Shown: positions 28,242 to 38,257, counted from the stretch's first letter. The stretch is 64,000 bases of DNA from Paenibacillus sp. RUD330 (GCF_002243345.2 NZ_CP022655.2:3784501-3848500); one strand, 5' to 3'. The notes: a model not told the origin generated them from the letters alone. Made by a program: numbers and translations.

Positions 28242-29489
28242 TCAGCCTTTGATCTCAGAGGCCAGGCTTGCGAGAGGAACCATGCGCTGCTCGCCGGTAT
28301 CCATCTCCTTGAGGGAAATCTGGCCGGCGGCCAGCTCGTCGTCGCCTAGAATCGCCGTATAACGCGCGGCGTAACGGTCGGCCGATTTCATCTGCGCCTT
28401 CATCTTGCGGCCCTGATAATCGCGCTCCGCGGACAAGCCGGCTTGGCGGAGCAGCTGAAGCTGCTTGGCCGTCTCGCGCTCCGCAGCTTCGCCTAGAGCG
28501 ACCAGATACACGTCGATGCGCGGCTTGGCCGCCTCGCCGCCCTGCTGGTGCTCCAGAATCATGACGGTGCGCTCGATGCCGAGGCCGAATCCGACGCCGG
28601 GCTGGTCCGGCCCGCCGATTTCGCCGACGAGGCCGTTGTATCGGCCTCCTCCGCCGATCGTGTCGATGGCGCCGATTCCCTCCGCCTTGAACTCGAAGGC
28701 GGTATTCGTGTAATAATCAAGTCCTCGGACGAGCCGGGAGTTGATGTCGTACGGGATGTCCATATCGCCCAAATGCTGCTTCACCTTCTCGAAATGCGCG
28801 CTGCTGGCTTCGTCGAGGCTGTCGAGAATCGACGGCGCGCCCTCGAAGTGATGCTGGTCATGCTTGCAGTCCAGCACCCTGAGCGGATTGCGGTCCATGC
28901 GGGACTGGCAGTCCTTGCACAGAATGCTGCGCTTGGGCTCCAGGAACTCCAGCAGCTTGCCGCGGAACGCGGCTCGTACCTCTGGCGTCCCGACGGAGTT
29001 GATCTCCACGCGCACGTCTCTCAGGCCGACCTCCGTATAGAAGGTATATCCAAGCGCGATGACCTCCGCATCGAGCGCCGGATCGACCGACCCGAGCGCT
29101 TCCACGCCGAACTGGTGGAACTGGCGGTAGCGTCCGGCCTGCTGGCGCTCATAGCGGAACATCGGTCCGACATAGTACAGCTTCGTCAGATCGGGCTCGC
29201 CATAGAGCTTGTTCTCGACATAGGCGCGCACGACGCCGGCGGTTCCTTCGGGACGCAGCGTCAGGCTGCGCCCGCCGCGGTCCTCGAACGTGTACATTTC
29301 CTTCTCGACAATGTCCGTCGTCTCCCCGACGCCGCGCCGGAACAAGTCCGTCGACTCGAACATCGGCGTGCGGATTTCGCGGAAGTTGAATCTGCGGCAT
29401 ATTTCCCTCGCCTTGCTTTCGACGAACTGCCATCTCTCGACTTGTCCGGGCAGCAGATCCTGCGTGCCCGGCATTTTTTGAAATCCCAT
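28242..29489 (-). CDS. hisS: Histidyl-tRNA synthetase
   Basis: 415 residues. Class II motif 2 (MFRYERQQAGRYRQFHQFG), the HisRS-specific RGLDYYTNTAFEF peptide and the GGGGRYNGL/GLGIERTVM motif 3 region are all present, followed by the anticodon-binding domain. The ATG at 29489 follows GGAGGGG. The N-terminal frame extension upstream runs into the leader and is rejected. Confidence 0.97.
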   Translation of the reverse strand: MGFQKMPGTQDLLPGQVERWQFVESKAREICRRFNFREIRTPMFESTDLFRRGVGETTDIVEKEMYTFEDRGGRSLTLRPEGTAGVVRAYVENKLYGEPDLTKLYYVGPMFRYERQQAGRYRQFHQFGVEALGSVDPALDAEVIALGYTFYTEVGLRDVRVEINSVGTPEVRAAFRGKLLEFLEPKRSILCKDCQSRMDRNPLRVLDCKHDQHHFEGAPSILDSLDEASSAHFEKVKQHLGDMDIPYDINSRLVRGLDYYTNTAFEFKAEGIGAIDTIGGGGRYNGLVGEIGGPDQPGVGFGLGIERTVMILEHQQGGEAAKPRIDVYLVALGEAAERETAKQLQLLRQAGLSAERDYQGRKMKAQMKSADRYAARYTAILGDDELAAGQISLKEMDTGEQRMVPLASLASEIKG

Positions 29490-29540
29490 AACCGCCCCTC
29501 CTTGCTTTGGCTCAGCATCATCGCATTCCAACCTATCTTC

Positions 29541-29862
29541 ATCGACAAAAAAAGCCCTCGTCCGCTGACGACCCCGTAAGGTCGTCAGGGACGAGAGCTC
29601 GATCTCCCGTGGTGCCACCCTGATTCCGGACGTAGGGCCTGAGGCCGGTCCATCCGCTTCAAAGAACGGTTAACGCCCGTCACACGCATGCCGTCTACGC
29701 AAAGGCTGCGCCGTCATGCGCGCAAAAGCCTTCTTCGCCGGATGTTCTCCGGGATGTCATTCCTCCCGCCACCATAAGGACGCTTGCAGCCGTAACGGCG
29801 TCCCTCTCTGGATACGTGCGCGCAGAGTACTTCTTCCCATCATCAAAGGTTGGTTTCAATTG
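29541..29862 (-). promoter_or_regulatory. T-box riboswitch leader of hisS-aspS
   Basis: AGGGTGGCACCACGGG (29606-29621, minus strand) is the T-box. It overlaps the antiterminator that competes with a long terminator (29555-29597, CTGACGACC / GGTCGTCAG core) ending in CTTTTTTT. GATGATGGGAAGAAGTA and AGAGAG near the 5' end fit a stem I. A GACAT segment (29754-29758) in the likely specifier region contains overlapping Asp (GAC) and His (CAT) codons. Confidence 0.92.
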
Positions 29863-29868
29863 AGATTC

Positions 29869-29897
29869 ATTCTACCGCTGTAAAGGGATCAAGTCAA
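29869..29897 (-). promoter_or_regulatory. Sigma-A promoter of the hisS-aspS leader
   Basis: TTGACT (29892-29897) and TAGAAT (29869-29874), 17-base spacer, minus strand. Confidence 0.85.
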
Positions 29898-29919
29898 GCT
29901 TGCTCTCCCCGTGGGAACA

Positions 29920-29946
29920 AAAAAAAGAGCCCGGCAAGCGGGCTCT
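29920..29946 (-). terminator. Terminator of the relA-dtd transcript
   Basis: A perfect stem AGAGCCCG / CGGGCTCT (29926-29946) with a five-base loop runs into TTTTTTT on the minus strand. Confidence 0.9.
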
Positions 29947-30060
29947 GAAGTCTTGCCATATTAAAAAGGGGGTCGAGATCAAGTATAGCCCGGCTGTGTT
30001 AAGCGATGATGTTGCCCAGATTACAATTGGATGACAAATCGCTTCTGCCGGCATGAAGGG

Positions 30061-30231
30061 TCACTTTTCTTCCCGATCATCCTTTTTGGGCGCAGCTCCG
30101 CCCCCTGCCCAGTCTTCCGCGAACTCAAGGTCTTCCTCCAGATCGTCCAGCAGCAGCGCTTCCCGCCTGTCCGCTTGCAGGATCCGGCTGGAAGCGCGGC
30201 TCAGCATCTGCATTTTGCGTCCCTGCCGCAT
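30061..30231 (-). CDS. Small charged hypothetical protein downstream of dtd
   Basis: 56 residues with a basic first half (MRQGRKMQMLSRASSRILQADRR) and an acidic second half (LLLDDLEEDLEFAEDW), then GGGAAPKKDDREEK. The ATG at 30231 follows AAAGGAAGTGG. It is transcribed with relA-dtd and ends before their terminator. I do not recognise a family. The low-complexity charge pattern and short length leave some doubt that it is translated. Confidence 0.5.
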   Translation of the reverse strand: MRQGRKMQMLSRASSRILQADRREALLLDDLEEDLEFAEDWAGGGAAPKKDDREEK

Positions 30232-30336
30232 GGCGGCCACTTCCTTTCTCGCCGTCAAATCGCTTATGAAGCGTCTGTCGAGGTGTCCGGTAAGTAGTGT
30301 TGCCGCATAACGGCTTCGTTAGTCCGGAAGCAGGGA

Positions 30337-30780
30337 TTATTCCCGGCTGTCCACCAGGAGCGTGACCGGACCTTCATTGACGAGGGATACATCCATCATA
30401 GCTCCGAAACGGCCCGTCTCGACCTGGAGCCCGAGCGCTCGAAGCGCTCCGTTGAACGCTTCGTAGAGAGGCTCCGCATGCTCCGGCCGGGCTGCGGACA
30501 TGAAGTTGGGACGCCTTCCCTTGCGGCAGTCGCCGTACAGGGTGAACTGGGACACCGACAGCACGGCCCCGCCTGAGTCGAGCACGCTCAGGTTCATCTT
30601 CCCGGCCCCGTCCTCGAAAATGCGCAGGTTCGCGATTTTGTCGGCCATCCAGGAGATGTCGGCCTCGCTGTCCTCATGGGTAATCCCGACAAGCAGCATG
30701 AGCCCATGCCCGATGCTGCCGACGGGCGCCCCCTCGACGGAGACCGATGCGCTGGAGCAGCGCTGAACCACGACTTTCAC
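30337..30780 (-). CDS. dtd: D-aminoacyl-tRNA deacylase
   Basis: 147 residues from a GTG codon. The Dtd signature motifs SQFTLYGD and (N)EGPVT are both present. The enzyme removes D-amino acids (and glycine) mischarged on tRNA. It starts 21 bases after relA, an arrangement conserved across Bacillales, and shares that transcript. Confidence 0.96.
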   Translation of the reverse strand: MKVVVQRCSSASVSVEGAPVGSIGHGLMLLVGITHEDSEADISWMADKIANLRIFEDGAGKMNLSVLDSGGAVLSVSQFTLYGDCRKGRRPNFMSAARPEHAEPLYEAFNGALRALGLQVETGRFGAMMDVSLVNEGPVTLLVDSRE

Positions 30781-30801
30781 GATGAGCCACCGTCCTCTAT
30801 C

Positions 30802-32982
30802 CTATTGCATGATGCGCTGCACCGAGTAGATGTCCTTGACGCGCTTGATCTTGTCCACGACAGACTGCAGATGCTCGATGTTGCGGATCAGGATGGTCAT
30901 ATGGATGATGACCATCTTGTTCTTGCCCGTGCGTCCCGTGACCGCGGATATGTTCGTCTTGCTCTCCGCGACGGCCTGCAGCACCTCGTTGAGCAGGCCT
31001 CGATGGTCGTAGCCGGTAATCTCGATGTCGACGCTGTAGTTCGACTCCGTCGACTGTTCCCATTCGACCTCGATGACGCGCTCCGCGTCGTCCTCCTGGC
31101 CTTCGACAGGAAGATTCGGGCAATCCTGCCGGTGAACGGACACTCCGCGTCCGCGCGTGATGTAACCGACGATTTCGTCGCCGGGAACCGGATTGCAGCA
31201 GCGGGCGAAGCGTACGAGCAGGTTGTCGATGCCTTTGACGGTCACGCCGCCGGTCGCCGCCTTCTTGCGGGTTCCCGGAGACTTCACCTCGGTCGGCTCG
31301 TTCGTAAGCTCGATCAGCTGCGCGGCTTCGGCTTCCCGCCGCATCTTCTCCGTCAGCTTGGTGCAGATCTGCGCGGCGGTGATGCCGCCGAACCCGATCG
31401 CGGACATCATGTCCTCGACATCATGGAAGCTGAACTTGGACGCGGCCTCCATGAGCTTGTCCTCGGCCATCCAGGCGGACGGCTCGAGGCCGAGCCGCTT
31501 CAGCTCGCGCTCCAGCATATCGCGGCCTTTGATGACGTTCTCCTCGCGCCGCTCTTTTTTGAACCAGGCCTTGATCTTCGTCCGGGCATGCGAGGACTTC
31601 GTGATCTTGATCCAGTCCTGGCTCGGGCCGTAGGAATGCTTCGAGGTCAGAATCTCCACGATGTCGCCGGTCTTGAGCTTATGGTCGAGCGGCACGATCC
31701 GGCCGTTCACCTTGGCCCCGATCGTCCGGTTGCCGACCTCCGTATGGATCCGGTAGGCGAAATCAAGCGGAACGGAACCGGCCGGCAGCTCGATCACCTC
31801 GCCTTTTGGCGTGAACACGAACACCAGATCCGAGAAGAAGTCCATCTTGAGCGACTCCATGAACTCGGAGGCGTCCTCGGCCTCGTTCTGCAGCTCCAGA
31901 ATTTCGCGGAACCATCCCATCTTGTCCTCGATATTGCCGCTCGGCCCCGCCGAGCCTTCCTTGTAGGCCCAGTGGGCCGCGACGCCGTACTCGCTCGTGC
32001 GGTGCATCTCCCAGGTGCGGATCTGGACCTCGGTCGGCTCGCCGTTCGGTCCCACGACGGTCGTATGCAAGGACTGGTACATGTTGGCCTTGGGCATCGC
32101 GACATAGTCCTTGAAACGTCCGGGCATCGGCTTCCACAGCGTGTGGATGATGCCGAGCGTCGCGTAGCAGTCCTTGATGTTGTCCACGATGATGCGGATC
32201 GCCATCAGGTCATAGATTTCGTTGAACTGCTTGTTGCGCATCGTCATCTTGCGGTAAATGCTGTAAATATGCTTGGGGCGCCCCGAAATATCGCCGTCGA
32301 TACCCATTTCCTCCAGCTTTTCCGTGATCCGGCCGATGACGACGGCGATATACTGCTCCCGCTCCGCCCGCTTTTTCTTCATCAGATTGGCGATCCGGTA
32401 ATACTGCTGCGGATTGAGATAGCGCAGGGCGATATCCTCCATCTCCCACTTGATCGCGGAGATGCCGAGCCTGTGGGCGATCGGACAGAAAATCTCCAGC
32501 GTCTCGTAAGCGATGCGGCGCTGCGCTTCCTCCGATTGGAATTTCAGCGTGCGCATATTATGAAGCCGGTCCGCAAGCTTGATGAGAATGACGCGGATGT
32601 CCTGTGCCATCGCCACGAACATCTTGCGGTAGTTCTCGTTCTGCTGTTCTTCCTTGGACCGGAATTTGATCTTTTCCAGCTTGGTGAGGCCGTCGACCAG
32701 CATGGCGCAGGTATCTCCGAATCTCGCCCGGACCTGTTCCACCTCGACGGTCGTATCCTCCACTACGTCATGCAGCAGCGCCGCTATGATGGAAGTCACG
32801 TCCATCTCCATATTGACCAGGATTTCCGCCACGGCCACCGGATGGAGAATATAGGGCTCACCCGATTTGCGCACCTGCCCGTGATGGGCTTGGTCGGCAA
32901 ATTCATAGGCCTCCCGGATCCTGTTGAGATCCTGGTCCCTCATATAAGTCGACGCCTTAGCGAGTAATTGCTCTATGCCCAT
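30802..32982 (-). CDS. relA: Bifunctional (p)ppGpp synthetase/hydrolase RelA/SpoT
   Basis: 726 residues. The order is an HD hydrolase domain (HDVVEDT near residue 75), the synthetase domain, TGS, a zinc-finger-like region (RCCNPVPGDEIVGYITRGRG) and a C-terminal ACT domain. The synthetase contains RFKD, the R-x-K-D form found in bifunctional enzymes, rather than the acidic form of RelA-only enzymes. It makes and degrades (p)ppGpp in the stringent response. The ATG at 32982 follows AAAGGGA. Confidence 0.96.
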   Translation of the reverse strand: MGIEQLLAKASTYMRDQDLNRIREAYEFADQAHHGQVRKSGEPYILHPVAVAEILVNMEMDVTSIIAALLHDVVEDTTVEVEQVRARFGDTCAMLVDGLTKLEKIKFRSKEEQQNENYRKMFVAMAQDIRVILIKLADRLHNMRTLKFQSEEAQRRIAYETLEIFCPIAHRLGISAIKWEMEDIALRYLNPQQYYRIANLMKKKRAEREQYIAVVIGRITEKLEEMGIDGDISGRPKHIYSIYRKMTMRNKQFNEIYDLMAIRIIVDNIKDCYATLGIIHTLWKPMPGRFKDYVAMPKANMYQSLHTTVVGPNGEPTEVQIRTWEMHRTSEYGVAAHWAYKEGSAGPSGNIEDKMGWFREILELQNEAEDASEFMESLKMDFFSDLVFVFTPKGEVIELPAGSVPLDFAYRIHTEVGNRTIGAKVNGRIVPLDHKLKTGDIVEILTSKHSYGPSQDWIKITKSSHARTKIKAWFKKERREENVIKGRDMLERELKRLGLEPSAWMAEDKLMEAASKFSFHDVEDMMSAIGFGGITAAQICTKLTEKMRREAEAAQLIELTNEPTEVKSPGTRKKAATGGVTVKGIDNLLVRFARCCNPVPGDEIVGYITRGRGVSVHRQDCPNLPVEGQEDDAERVIEVEWEQSTESNYSVDIEITGYDHRGLLNEVLQAVAESKTNISAVTGRTGKNKMVIIHMTILIRNIEHLQSVVDKIKRVKDIYSVQRIMQ

Positions 32983-33059
32983 GAAACGTCCCTTTCCATC
33001 CAAATGTCATCGTTCGACTTCTACCGTGTCCCAGTACCTATGAAATAAGTTTAACTCCT

Positions 33060-33089
33060 ATTATGCCCCTACAATACGGGCGGCGTCAA
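33060..33089 (-). promoter_or_regulatory. Sigma-A-like promoter of relA
   Basis: TTGACG (33084-33089) and CATAAT (33060-33065) with an 18-base spacer on the minus strand, about 75 bases upstream of the start codon. Confidence 0.7.
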
Positions 33090-33202
33090 CTGAACTTCAA
33101 GCGATAAGGCCCTCCCTCTGGCTGCGGCACGGAACGACATCATAAACATTGGTTCATATTCCTTATTCTGTTATTCATCAGGTCGGATAGTGTCTATGCC
33201 GA

Positions 33203-33231
33203 TAAAAAAAGACGGCCGTTTGACGGCCGCC
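33203..33231 (-). terminator. Terminator of apt
   Basis: A GCGGCCGT / ACGGCCGT stem with one wobble pair is followed by CTTTTTTT on the minus strand, about 35 bases past the apt stop codon. Confidence 0.85.
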
Positions 33232-33265
33232 ATTATTTCCTGAGAAATAATTAATAATGAAGCGA

Positions 33266-33778
33266 TTAGTATTTCATCAGAGAGAAGATGTCCAGGGCGC
33301 CAAGCTTGGCGCGTCCGTCCAAATAGCCGAGCTCGATCAGGAAGGAAGCACCTACGACCTCGCCGCCAAGCTGCTCGATCAGGTTGATCGTCGTCGCGAT
33401 CGTGCCGCCGGTAGCAAGCAGATCGTCGGCGATGAGCACGCGCTGTCCCGGCTTGATGGCATCCTTGTGGACGGCGAGCGTGTCTTTGCCGTATTCAAGG
33501 TCATAACCGGCCTCCACGGTCTCTCCCGGAAGCTTGCCGCTTTTGCGGATCGGCACAAAACCGACTCCGAGTGCGATCGCCAGCGGAGCTCCGACGACGA
33601 AGCCGCGCGCCTCCGGACCGGCGATCAGGTCGATCTCTTTGCCGTGGGCCGCTTTTTTGAGCTCATCGATCGCCGCGCGGTAGACTTCGCCGTTGTTCAG
33701 CAGCGTCGTGATGTCCTTGAAGCGGATGCCTGGCTGAGGAAAATCTTCGATAACGCGGATATATTCTTTGAAGTTCAT
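33266..33778 (-). CDS. apt: Adenine phosphoribosyltransferase
   Basis: 170 residues, the family length. The PRPP-binding loop [13 protein letters not shown] and the GPEARGF hood segment are intact. It converts adenine plus PRPP to AMP. AAAAGGAG precedes the ATG. It lies 23 bases downstream of recJ and ends the transcript that includes recJ. Confidence 0.97.
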   Translation of the reverse strand: MNFKEYIRVIEDFPQPGIRFKDITTLLNNGEVYRAAIDELKKAAHGKEIDLIAGPEARGFVVGAPLAIALGVGFVPIRKSGKLPGETVEAGYDLEYGKDTLAVHKDAIKPGQRVLIADDLLATGGTIATTINLIEQLGGEVVGASFLIELGYLDGRAKLGALDIFSLMKY

Positions 33779-33801
33779 GGTAGTCGAGCTCCTTTTATTC
33801 C

Positions 33802-36222
33802 CTATGCGGGTAGTTCGGTATGATGGCTTGATGCCGGCAAGCCGGCTATCCAGGATTTGATGTCTTCGGCTGCGGAGTAGAGCTTGGACAGGATCTTCTC
33901 TTCTTCCAGCGCCTCCAGGTAAAGGGCGGATTCCGAGAGGTCCCTGCGGGCCGGAGCCTCGGCGGCTGTCCAGCCCTCGTCGCGCCGTTCGATGAAGCCC
34001 AGCTGATGAAACACTTCCAATGCCAGAGAGGCTCTCTCCGGCGGGCAGCCCGCAGCCTCGGCCAGCCTCCGTCCCGCCTGCCCGGCAGGCAGCGGTGACA
34101 GCTTGCGGATCCAGGCGTACAGCCTGCCCATGCCCGCGCGCTCCAGCCAGTCGGCGGAGCCTCTCGGATCAGCCGGATAGAGCAGATGCAGCGCCTCCAG
34201 TCCCTTGCTGAGCCGAAGAGCGTTCTCCAGCCTCGTGCAGGAGGACGGACTTCCATAAAGGATGACTTCCTGGCAGGTGAAGCCTCCAGCCGGAACCTCT
34301 TCGGGCAGGCAATGGGTCCACTCTGAGCTGCCGCTTCCTTCGCTCCCGGATGCGATCTCGCGAGCGCTTCCCGAGTGCAGCCTTTCCCTCGTCACGATGA
34401 CGGCCGTTCTCTTTTCCTGCCGGAGCCTCTCGATGATCGAAGCAAGCCGGCCGCCGGGATCCCTGGTCCCTCTGAAGTCGTATACCCTCGGCTCTCTGAC
34501 CCTCAGATCGCGGATCATCAGCTGCGGCTTGCGCTTCCCGTTCCATTCGTTCACCGACAGCTCCCCGACGATGTCCGCCCTCAAGGAAGCGGCCAGCGGA
34601 TCGGCGAATTCTCCCATGCCGAATCCGATCGCATCCAGCTTCGCCGGGGTGATGCCGCTGCTTAGAGCGAGCTTGAGATGCGTCTTCTCCTTGCCGAGCA
34701 GGCGGACATCGCCGATGCCCGCCACGCTGATCAGCAGCTTCGGCACCGGATTGCCGCTGCCGTAAGGCTCAAGCAGCGCCAGCTCGCCGGCGGTCTCGAT
34801 CGACGCCTCCTCGATGGGACAGACCAGGTCGATGTCGCAGACCGGAATGTAATCCTCCGGACGCAGCTGAAGCTCCGCTTGCGCGCACAGGGCTTCCTCC
34901 AGCTCGTCCAGCCGGGCGCGGTGAAGCGTCATGCCCGCAGCGGCCGCATGGCCGCCGTAATGCTCCATCAGCTCCTTGCAGGAGCTCAAAGCCTCGAACA
35001 GGTCATAACCCGGAATCGACCTTGCCGATCCTTTGCACATTCCCGATTGCTCGTCAAGGCCGAGCAGCACGGTCGGACGATAATGCTTCTCCAGCAGCTT
35101 GGAAGCCACGATGCCGACAACGCCGGGATTCCAGCCCGCACCGGCGAGCACGATCACCCCCGGATGGGGAGCGCCTTGCTCGTCGGCCCTGCGGCAGCGT
35201 TCCTGCCACATGGCTTCGGCTTCCTTAGCGATATCGGCGACAACCTCGCGGCGCTCGATGTTGAGCTCGTCCAGGCTCGAGGCGATCTCCTCGGCTTCCT
35301 CCCGGTCATCGGTGACAAGAAGGACAACGGCCGGAGCCGCATGATCGAGCCGGCCCGCGGCGTTGACTCTCGGCCCCATCTGGAAGCCGATATCGGATGC
35401 CGTGACCGCCTCCGTCCTGATGCCGCACGCTTCGGCCAAAGCCGCGAATCCGGGGCGAGGCGAGGTTCGGATGACATTCAGGCCGGAACGGACGATGATG
35501 CGGTTCTCGTCGGCCAACGGCATCAAGTCCGCAATCGTTCCCAGAGCGGCAATATCGCTCCATTCCAGGGGAACGCGGCCAAGCAGGCACTGGGCGAGCT
35601 TGAAAGCGACTCCGGCGCCGCACAGCCCCTTGAACGGATAAGAGCATCCGGGCTGCTTGGGATTCACGATGACATCGGCATCGGGAAGAACTTCGGGAGG
35701 CTCGTGATGATCCGTCACGACGACCGACAAGCCCAGCTTGCGGGCATGCGCGATCGGCTCGACGGCGCTGATTCCGTTGTCGACCGTGACGATGAGCGTG
35801 AATCCTGCTTCCGCAGCCTTGTCCACGGCCGGGATGTTCATGCCGTATCCTTCCCGGGTACGATGCGGAATATAATAGTCATGGCGAATGCCCAGCTCGC
35901 GCAGCAAAAGGATCATCAAGGCGGTGGAGGAAACTCCGTCCGCGTCGTAATCCCCGTATACAAGCACTTTCTCCCCGTCTGCCGCGGCCTTCCGGATGCG
36001 GGCGGCCGCTTCCTCCATTCCCTTGAGCAGATAGGGATCATGCATCGACTCGATTCCCGCCTCCATGAAGTCATGGGCCGTTTCCGGCGTCATGCACCCT
36101 CGTTGGACGAGCAGTTTCGCCGCCAGCGGATTCAGGCCCAGAGCAGCCTGAATCGATAGCGCGGCCTGGTTTTCCTCTTCATTCAGCTTTCTTATGTTCC
36201 AGCGGGTTTTGGACCCGATCAC
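33802..36222 (-). CDS. recJ: Single-stranded-DNA-specific exonuclease RecJ
   Basis: 806 residues from a GTG codon with GGAGG upstream. DHH phosphoesterase motifs are present: DYDADG (91-96), TVDNG and the diagnostic DHH (171-173). A DHHA1 domain with GGHAAAAG follows, then an OB-fold and an extra C-terminal region typical of long Bacillus-type RecJ. It degrades single-stranded DNA 5' to 3' in recombination and repair. The proline/arginine-rich C-terminal 250 residues are less conserved. Confidence 0.94.
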   Translation of the reverse strand: MIGSKTRWNIRKLNEEENQAALSIQAALGLNPLAAKLLVQRGCMTPETAHDFMEAGIESMHDPYLLKGMEEAAARIRKAAADGEKVLVYGDYDADGVSSTALMILLLRELGIRHDYYIPHRTREGYGMNIPAVDKAAEAGFTLIVTVDNGISAVEPIAHARKLGLSVVVTDHHEPPEVLPDADVIVNPKQPGCSYPFKGLCGAGVAFKLAQCLLGRVPLEWSDIAALGTIADLMPLADENRIIVRSGLNVIRTSPRPGFAALAEACGIRTEAVTASDIGFQMGPRVNAAGRLDHAAPAVVLLVTDDREEAEEIASSLDELNIERREVVADIAKEAEAMWQERCRRADEQGAPHPGVIVLAGAGWNPGVVGIVASKLLEKHYRPTVLLGLDEQSGMCKGSARSIPGYDLFEALSSCKELMEHYGGHAAAAGMTLHRARLDELEEALCAQAELQLRPEDYIPVCDIDLVCPIEEASIETAGELALLEPYGSGNPVPKLLISVAGIGDVRLLGKEKTHLKLALSSGITPAKLDAIGFGMGEFADPLAASLRADIVGELSVNEWNGKRKPQLMIRDLRVREPRVYDFRGTRDPGGRLASIIERLRQEKRTAVIVTRERLHSGSAREIASGSEGSGSSEWTHCLPEEVPAGGFTCQEVILYGSPSSCTRLENALRLSKGLEALHLLYPADPRGSADWLERAGMGRLYAWIRKLSPLPAGQAGRRLAEAAGCPPERASLALEVFHQLGFIERRDEGWTAAEAPARRDLSESALYLEALEEEKILSKLYSAAEDIKSWIAGLPASSHHTELPA

Positions 36223-36322
36223 GTTGTACCCGCCTCCATCCTTGCCTTTCGGTGTCGAGCTTGCGCTTCTGTCTGCCGCTTGCCGTCACGGCTGGTTCTC
36301 AAACGAAATCCAAGCAGAGAAA

Positions 36323-36388
36323 CGCTGCCCTCTGCGGCTGCGGGCCGTTCCGGAAGACCGGATCAGCCCGCAGCAGGCGGCGGCAGCG
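36323..36388. other. Nested inverted repeat between the CDF gene and recJ
   Basis: CGCTGCC with GGCAGCG forms the outer arms, with CTGCGGGC / GCCCGCAG inside and CCGG-TCTT-CCGG at the tip. It sits in the 193-base gap between the two genes. There is no U-tract on either side, so it does not look like a simple terminator. No gene is supported in the rest of the gap. Confidence 0.55.
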
Positions 36389-36415
36389 TTGTGCCCAAGA
36401 CGGGGCAGCCGGCAC

Positions 36416-37321
36416 TTACTGAAGCAGCGTCGGCATATGCTCCTGATTGGGATCATGATTGGATTTGTACGGATAGCCCGGATTGTAAGGCTCTACGCAG
36501 ATCTTGACGTCATGGATATGCATGAACCGCTTGAGGACGAGCTGCTTGACCCTCCGCCCGATATCCGCCCCTTCGAGGACGGATATCCGAGGATTGACGC
36601 TGATGACGATCTCGGCGGATATCCGGCCTCCGCTCATATGCGGCTGGACCGCTTCCACCGTCACGACGCCGTCGACTCTTTGGATGATCTCCGTCATGTC
36701 CTCGGCCAGACCGGAATGGTCCGCGGGAGCGGTCTCCTTCTTCTTGCCGGTTCCGAGAAAAAGAAGATAGCCCTTGTAGACGATGAAAGCCCCGATGAGG
36801 ACCGATGCGGCAGGATCCAGATACGTCATCCAGGTCAATCCGCCCTCGCCTCCGGCCCAGGCGCCTGCGGCTCCGGCGGCCGCCGTCAGCGAGACCGCCC
36901 ATTCCCATCCGGGAATCGGACCTCTCATGAACAGCAGGCGCAGGGCAAGGCAGATCGGAATGACAAAGGCAGCCGGAAGCTGCGGATAGCCTTCAAGCGG
37001 CTCCATCATGCGGTTGAGAGCGAGCACGGCCATCTGCAGGCCGATGACGATGAGAAAAATGGAGAACACATAGGCGAAGGTATACTCTCTGCCCATATGC
37101 TGCACGTTGTTCCCGCTGCGGCGGCTGTTCTCCTTGCCGGAAACCTGCGCCGCATAGGAGGAGCATGCGTCCGAAGCGGAGCGGAAAGCATCCGACAGCA
37201 GAACGGAACTGCCGAAGAGGGTACCGGCCGTTCCCTTGATCACGACGAGCCCGATATGGACCCCGGTCTCCCTCCATCGGCCGGCCGCAGCTTGGCCGGA
37301 TTGCGGTTGCTTGTCGGCCAT
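36416..37321 (-). CDS. Cation diffusion facilitator family transporter
   Basis: 301 residues. Five to six hydrophobic segments are followed by a cytoplasmic domain from about residue 205 (IIQRVDGVVTVEAVQPHMSGGRISAEIVI). The family segment SDAFRSASD in membrane helix 2 aligns with the usual SDAxHSxxD, but the metal-ligand histidine is arginine. GGGAGG precedes the ATG. It sits between secF and recJ. The transported ion, if any, cannot be assigned. Confidence 0.82.
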   Translation of the reverse strand: MADKQPQSGQAAAGRWRETGVHIGLVVIKGTAGTLFGSSVLLSDAFRSASDACSSYAAQVSGKENSRRSGNNVQHMGREYTFAYVFSIFLIVIGLQMAVLALNRMMEPLEGYPQLPAAFVIPICLALRLLFMRGPIPGWEWAVSLTAAAGAAGAWAGGEGGLTWMTYLDPAASVLIGAFIVYKGYLLFLGTGKKKETAPADHSGLAEDMTEIIQRVDGVVTVEAVQPHMSGGRISAEIVISVNPRISVLEGADIGRRVKQLVLKRFMHIHDVKICVEPYNPGYPYKSNHDPNQEHMPTLLQ

Positions 37322-37336
37322 GGCTTCAGCCTCCCG

Positions 37337-38257
37337 TTATGAAGCTGCCGGATTGCCTGCAGAAGCCGGCTTCGACTTGGAATTCTTCTTCATGAGCAGC
37401 CACAGCGGGCTTGCGATGAAGATGGAGGAGTACGCTCCGCTGAACAGGCCGACCAGCATGGCCAGCGAGAACAAGCGGATCGATTCGCTGCCGAAAATGA
37501 ACAGCGCCGCGGCTGCGAACAGCACCGTAAGCGCCGTGTTGATCGAGCGCGTCATCGTCTGCCATACGCTGTCGTTGACGACGCGGATATAATCCTTGTA
37601 CGTCTTGATCTTGGCGAAGCGCAGGTTTTCGCGGATCCGGTCGAAGATGACGATCGTATCGTTGATGGAGTAGCCGATGATCGTCAGGATGGCGACGATG
37701 AACGGCAGGTTGACCTCCAGACGGAAGATCGAGAAGACGCTGATGACAATGAAGGCATCGTGGACGAGAGCCACGACGGCCGCAAGGCCGAAGCGCCATT
37801 CAAAGCGGATGGCGATATAGATGATGATGCCGATGCAAGCCAGCAGCATCGCCTTGAGCGCGTTCCACTGAAGCTCGCGGGCGATCTCGACATCGACCGT
37901 GTTGACCTCGACCGAAGAGCCGGGATCGAACTTCGCTTTGAGATCCGTCTTGAGCTGTTCTTCCTTGTCCTGGCTGAGCACTTCGTCGAAACGGATCGTC
38001 ATCCGGTTGTCGCCGAAGGTCGGGGCGTTGTGCTTGCCGAATTCTCCGGCCTGGAGATAGGATTCGATCTCCTGGCGCTGGGCGGACAAGTCCTTGGTCG
38101 ACTTGACGTCCACGCTGGAGCCCGACTTGAAATCGACGCCGTAGTTGAGTCCCAGAGCCGCGATCGCCACGATGCCGGCGATCGTGATGACGATCGAGAA
38201 GATGTAGAAATACTTGCTGTAATGGACAAAATCGATCCGGGATTCCTTAGAGCGCAC
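37337..38257 (-). CDS. secF: Protein translocase subunit SecF
   Basis: 306 residues with six membrane segments and the periplasmic-equivalent P1 domain. The family markers LGLNYGVDFKSGSS near the N-terminus and YSINDTIVIFDRIREN near the middle are intact. It works with SecD to drive late export steps. Two GTG codons are possible; 38257 is preferred since AAGGAG lies ten bases upstream, while 38266 is too close. Either way it overlaps the end of secD. SecD and SecF are separate genes here, whereas B. subtilis has a fusion. Confidence 0.94.
   Translation of the reverse strand: MRSKESRIDFVHYSKYFYIFSIVITIAGIVAIAALGLNYGVDFKSGSSVDVKSTKDLSAQRQEIESYLQAGEFGKHNAPTFGDNRMTIRFDEVLSQDKEEQLKTDLKAKFDPGSSVEVNTVDVEIARELQWNALKAMLLACIGIIIYIAIRFEWRFGLAAVVALVHDAFIVISVFSIFRLEVNLPFIVAILTIIGYSINDTIVIFDRIRENLRFAKIKTYKDYIRVVNDSVWQTMTRSINTALTVLFAAAALFIFGSESIRLFSLAMLVGLFSGAYSSIFIASPLWLLMKKNSKSKPASAGNPAAS

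Noticed and set aside
26283-28349. 688-codon plus-strand open frame opposite aspS
   Set aside because: Same reason: antisense to a conserved synthetase with all motifs in the minus frame.
30676-32967. 763-codon plus-strand open frame opposite relA
   Set aside because: Shadow of relA/dtd caused by GC-rich codon use.
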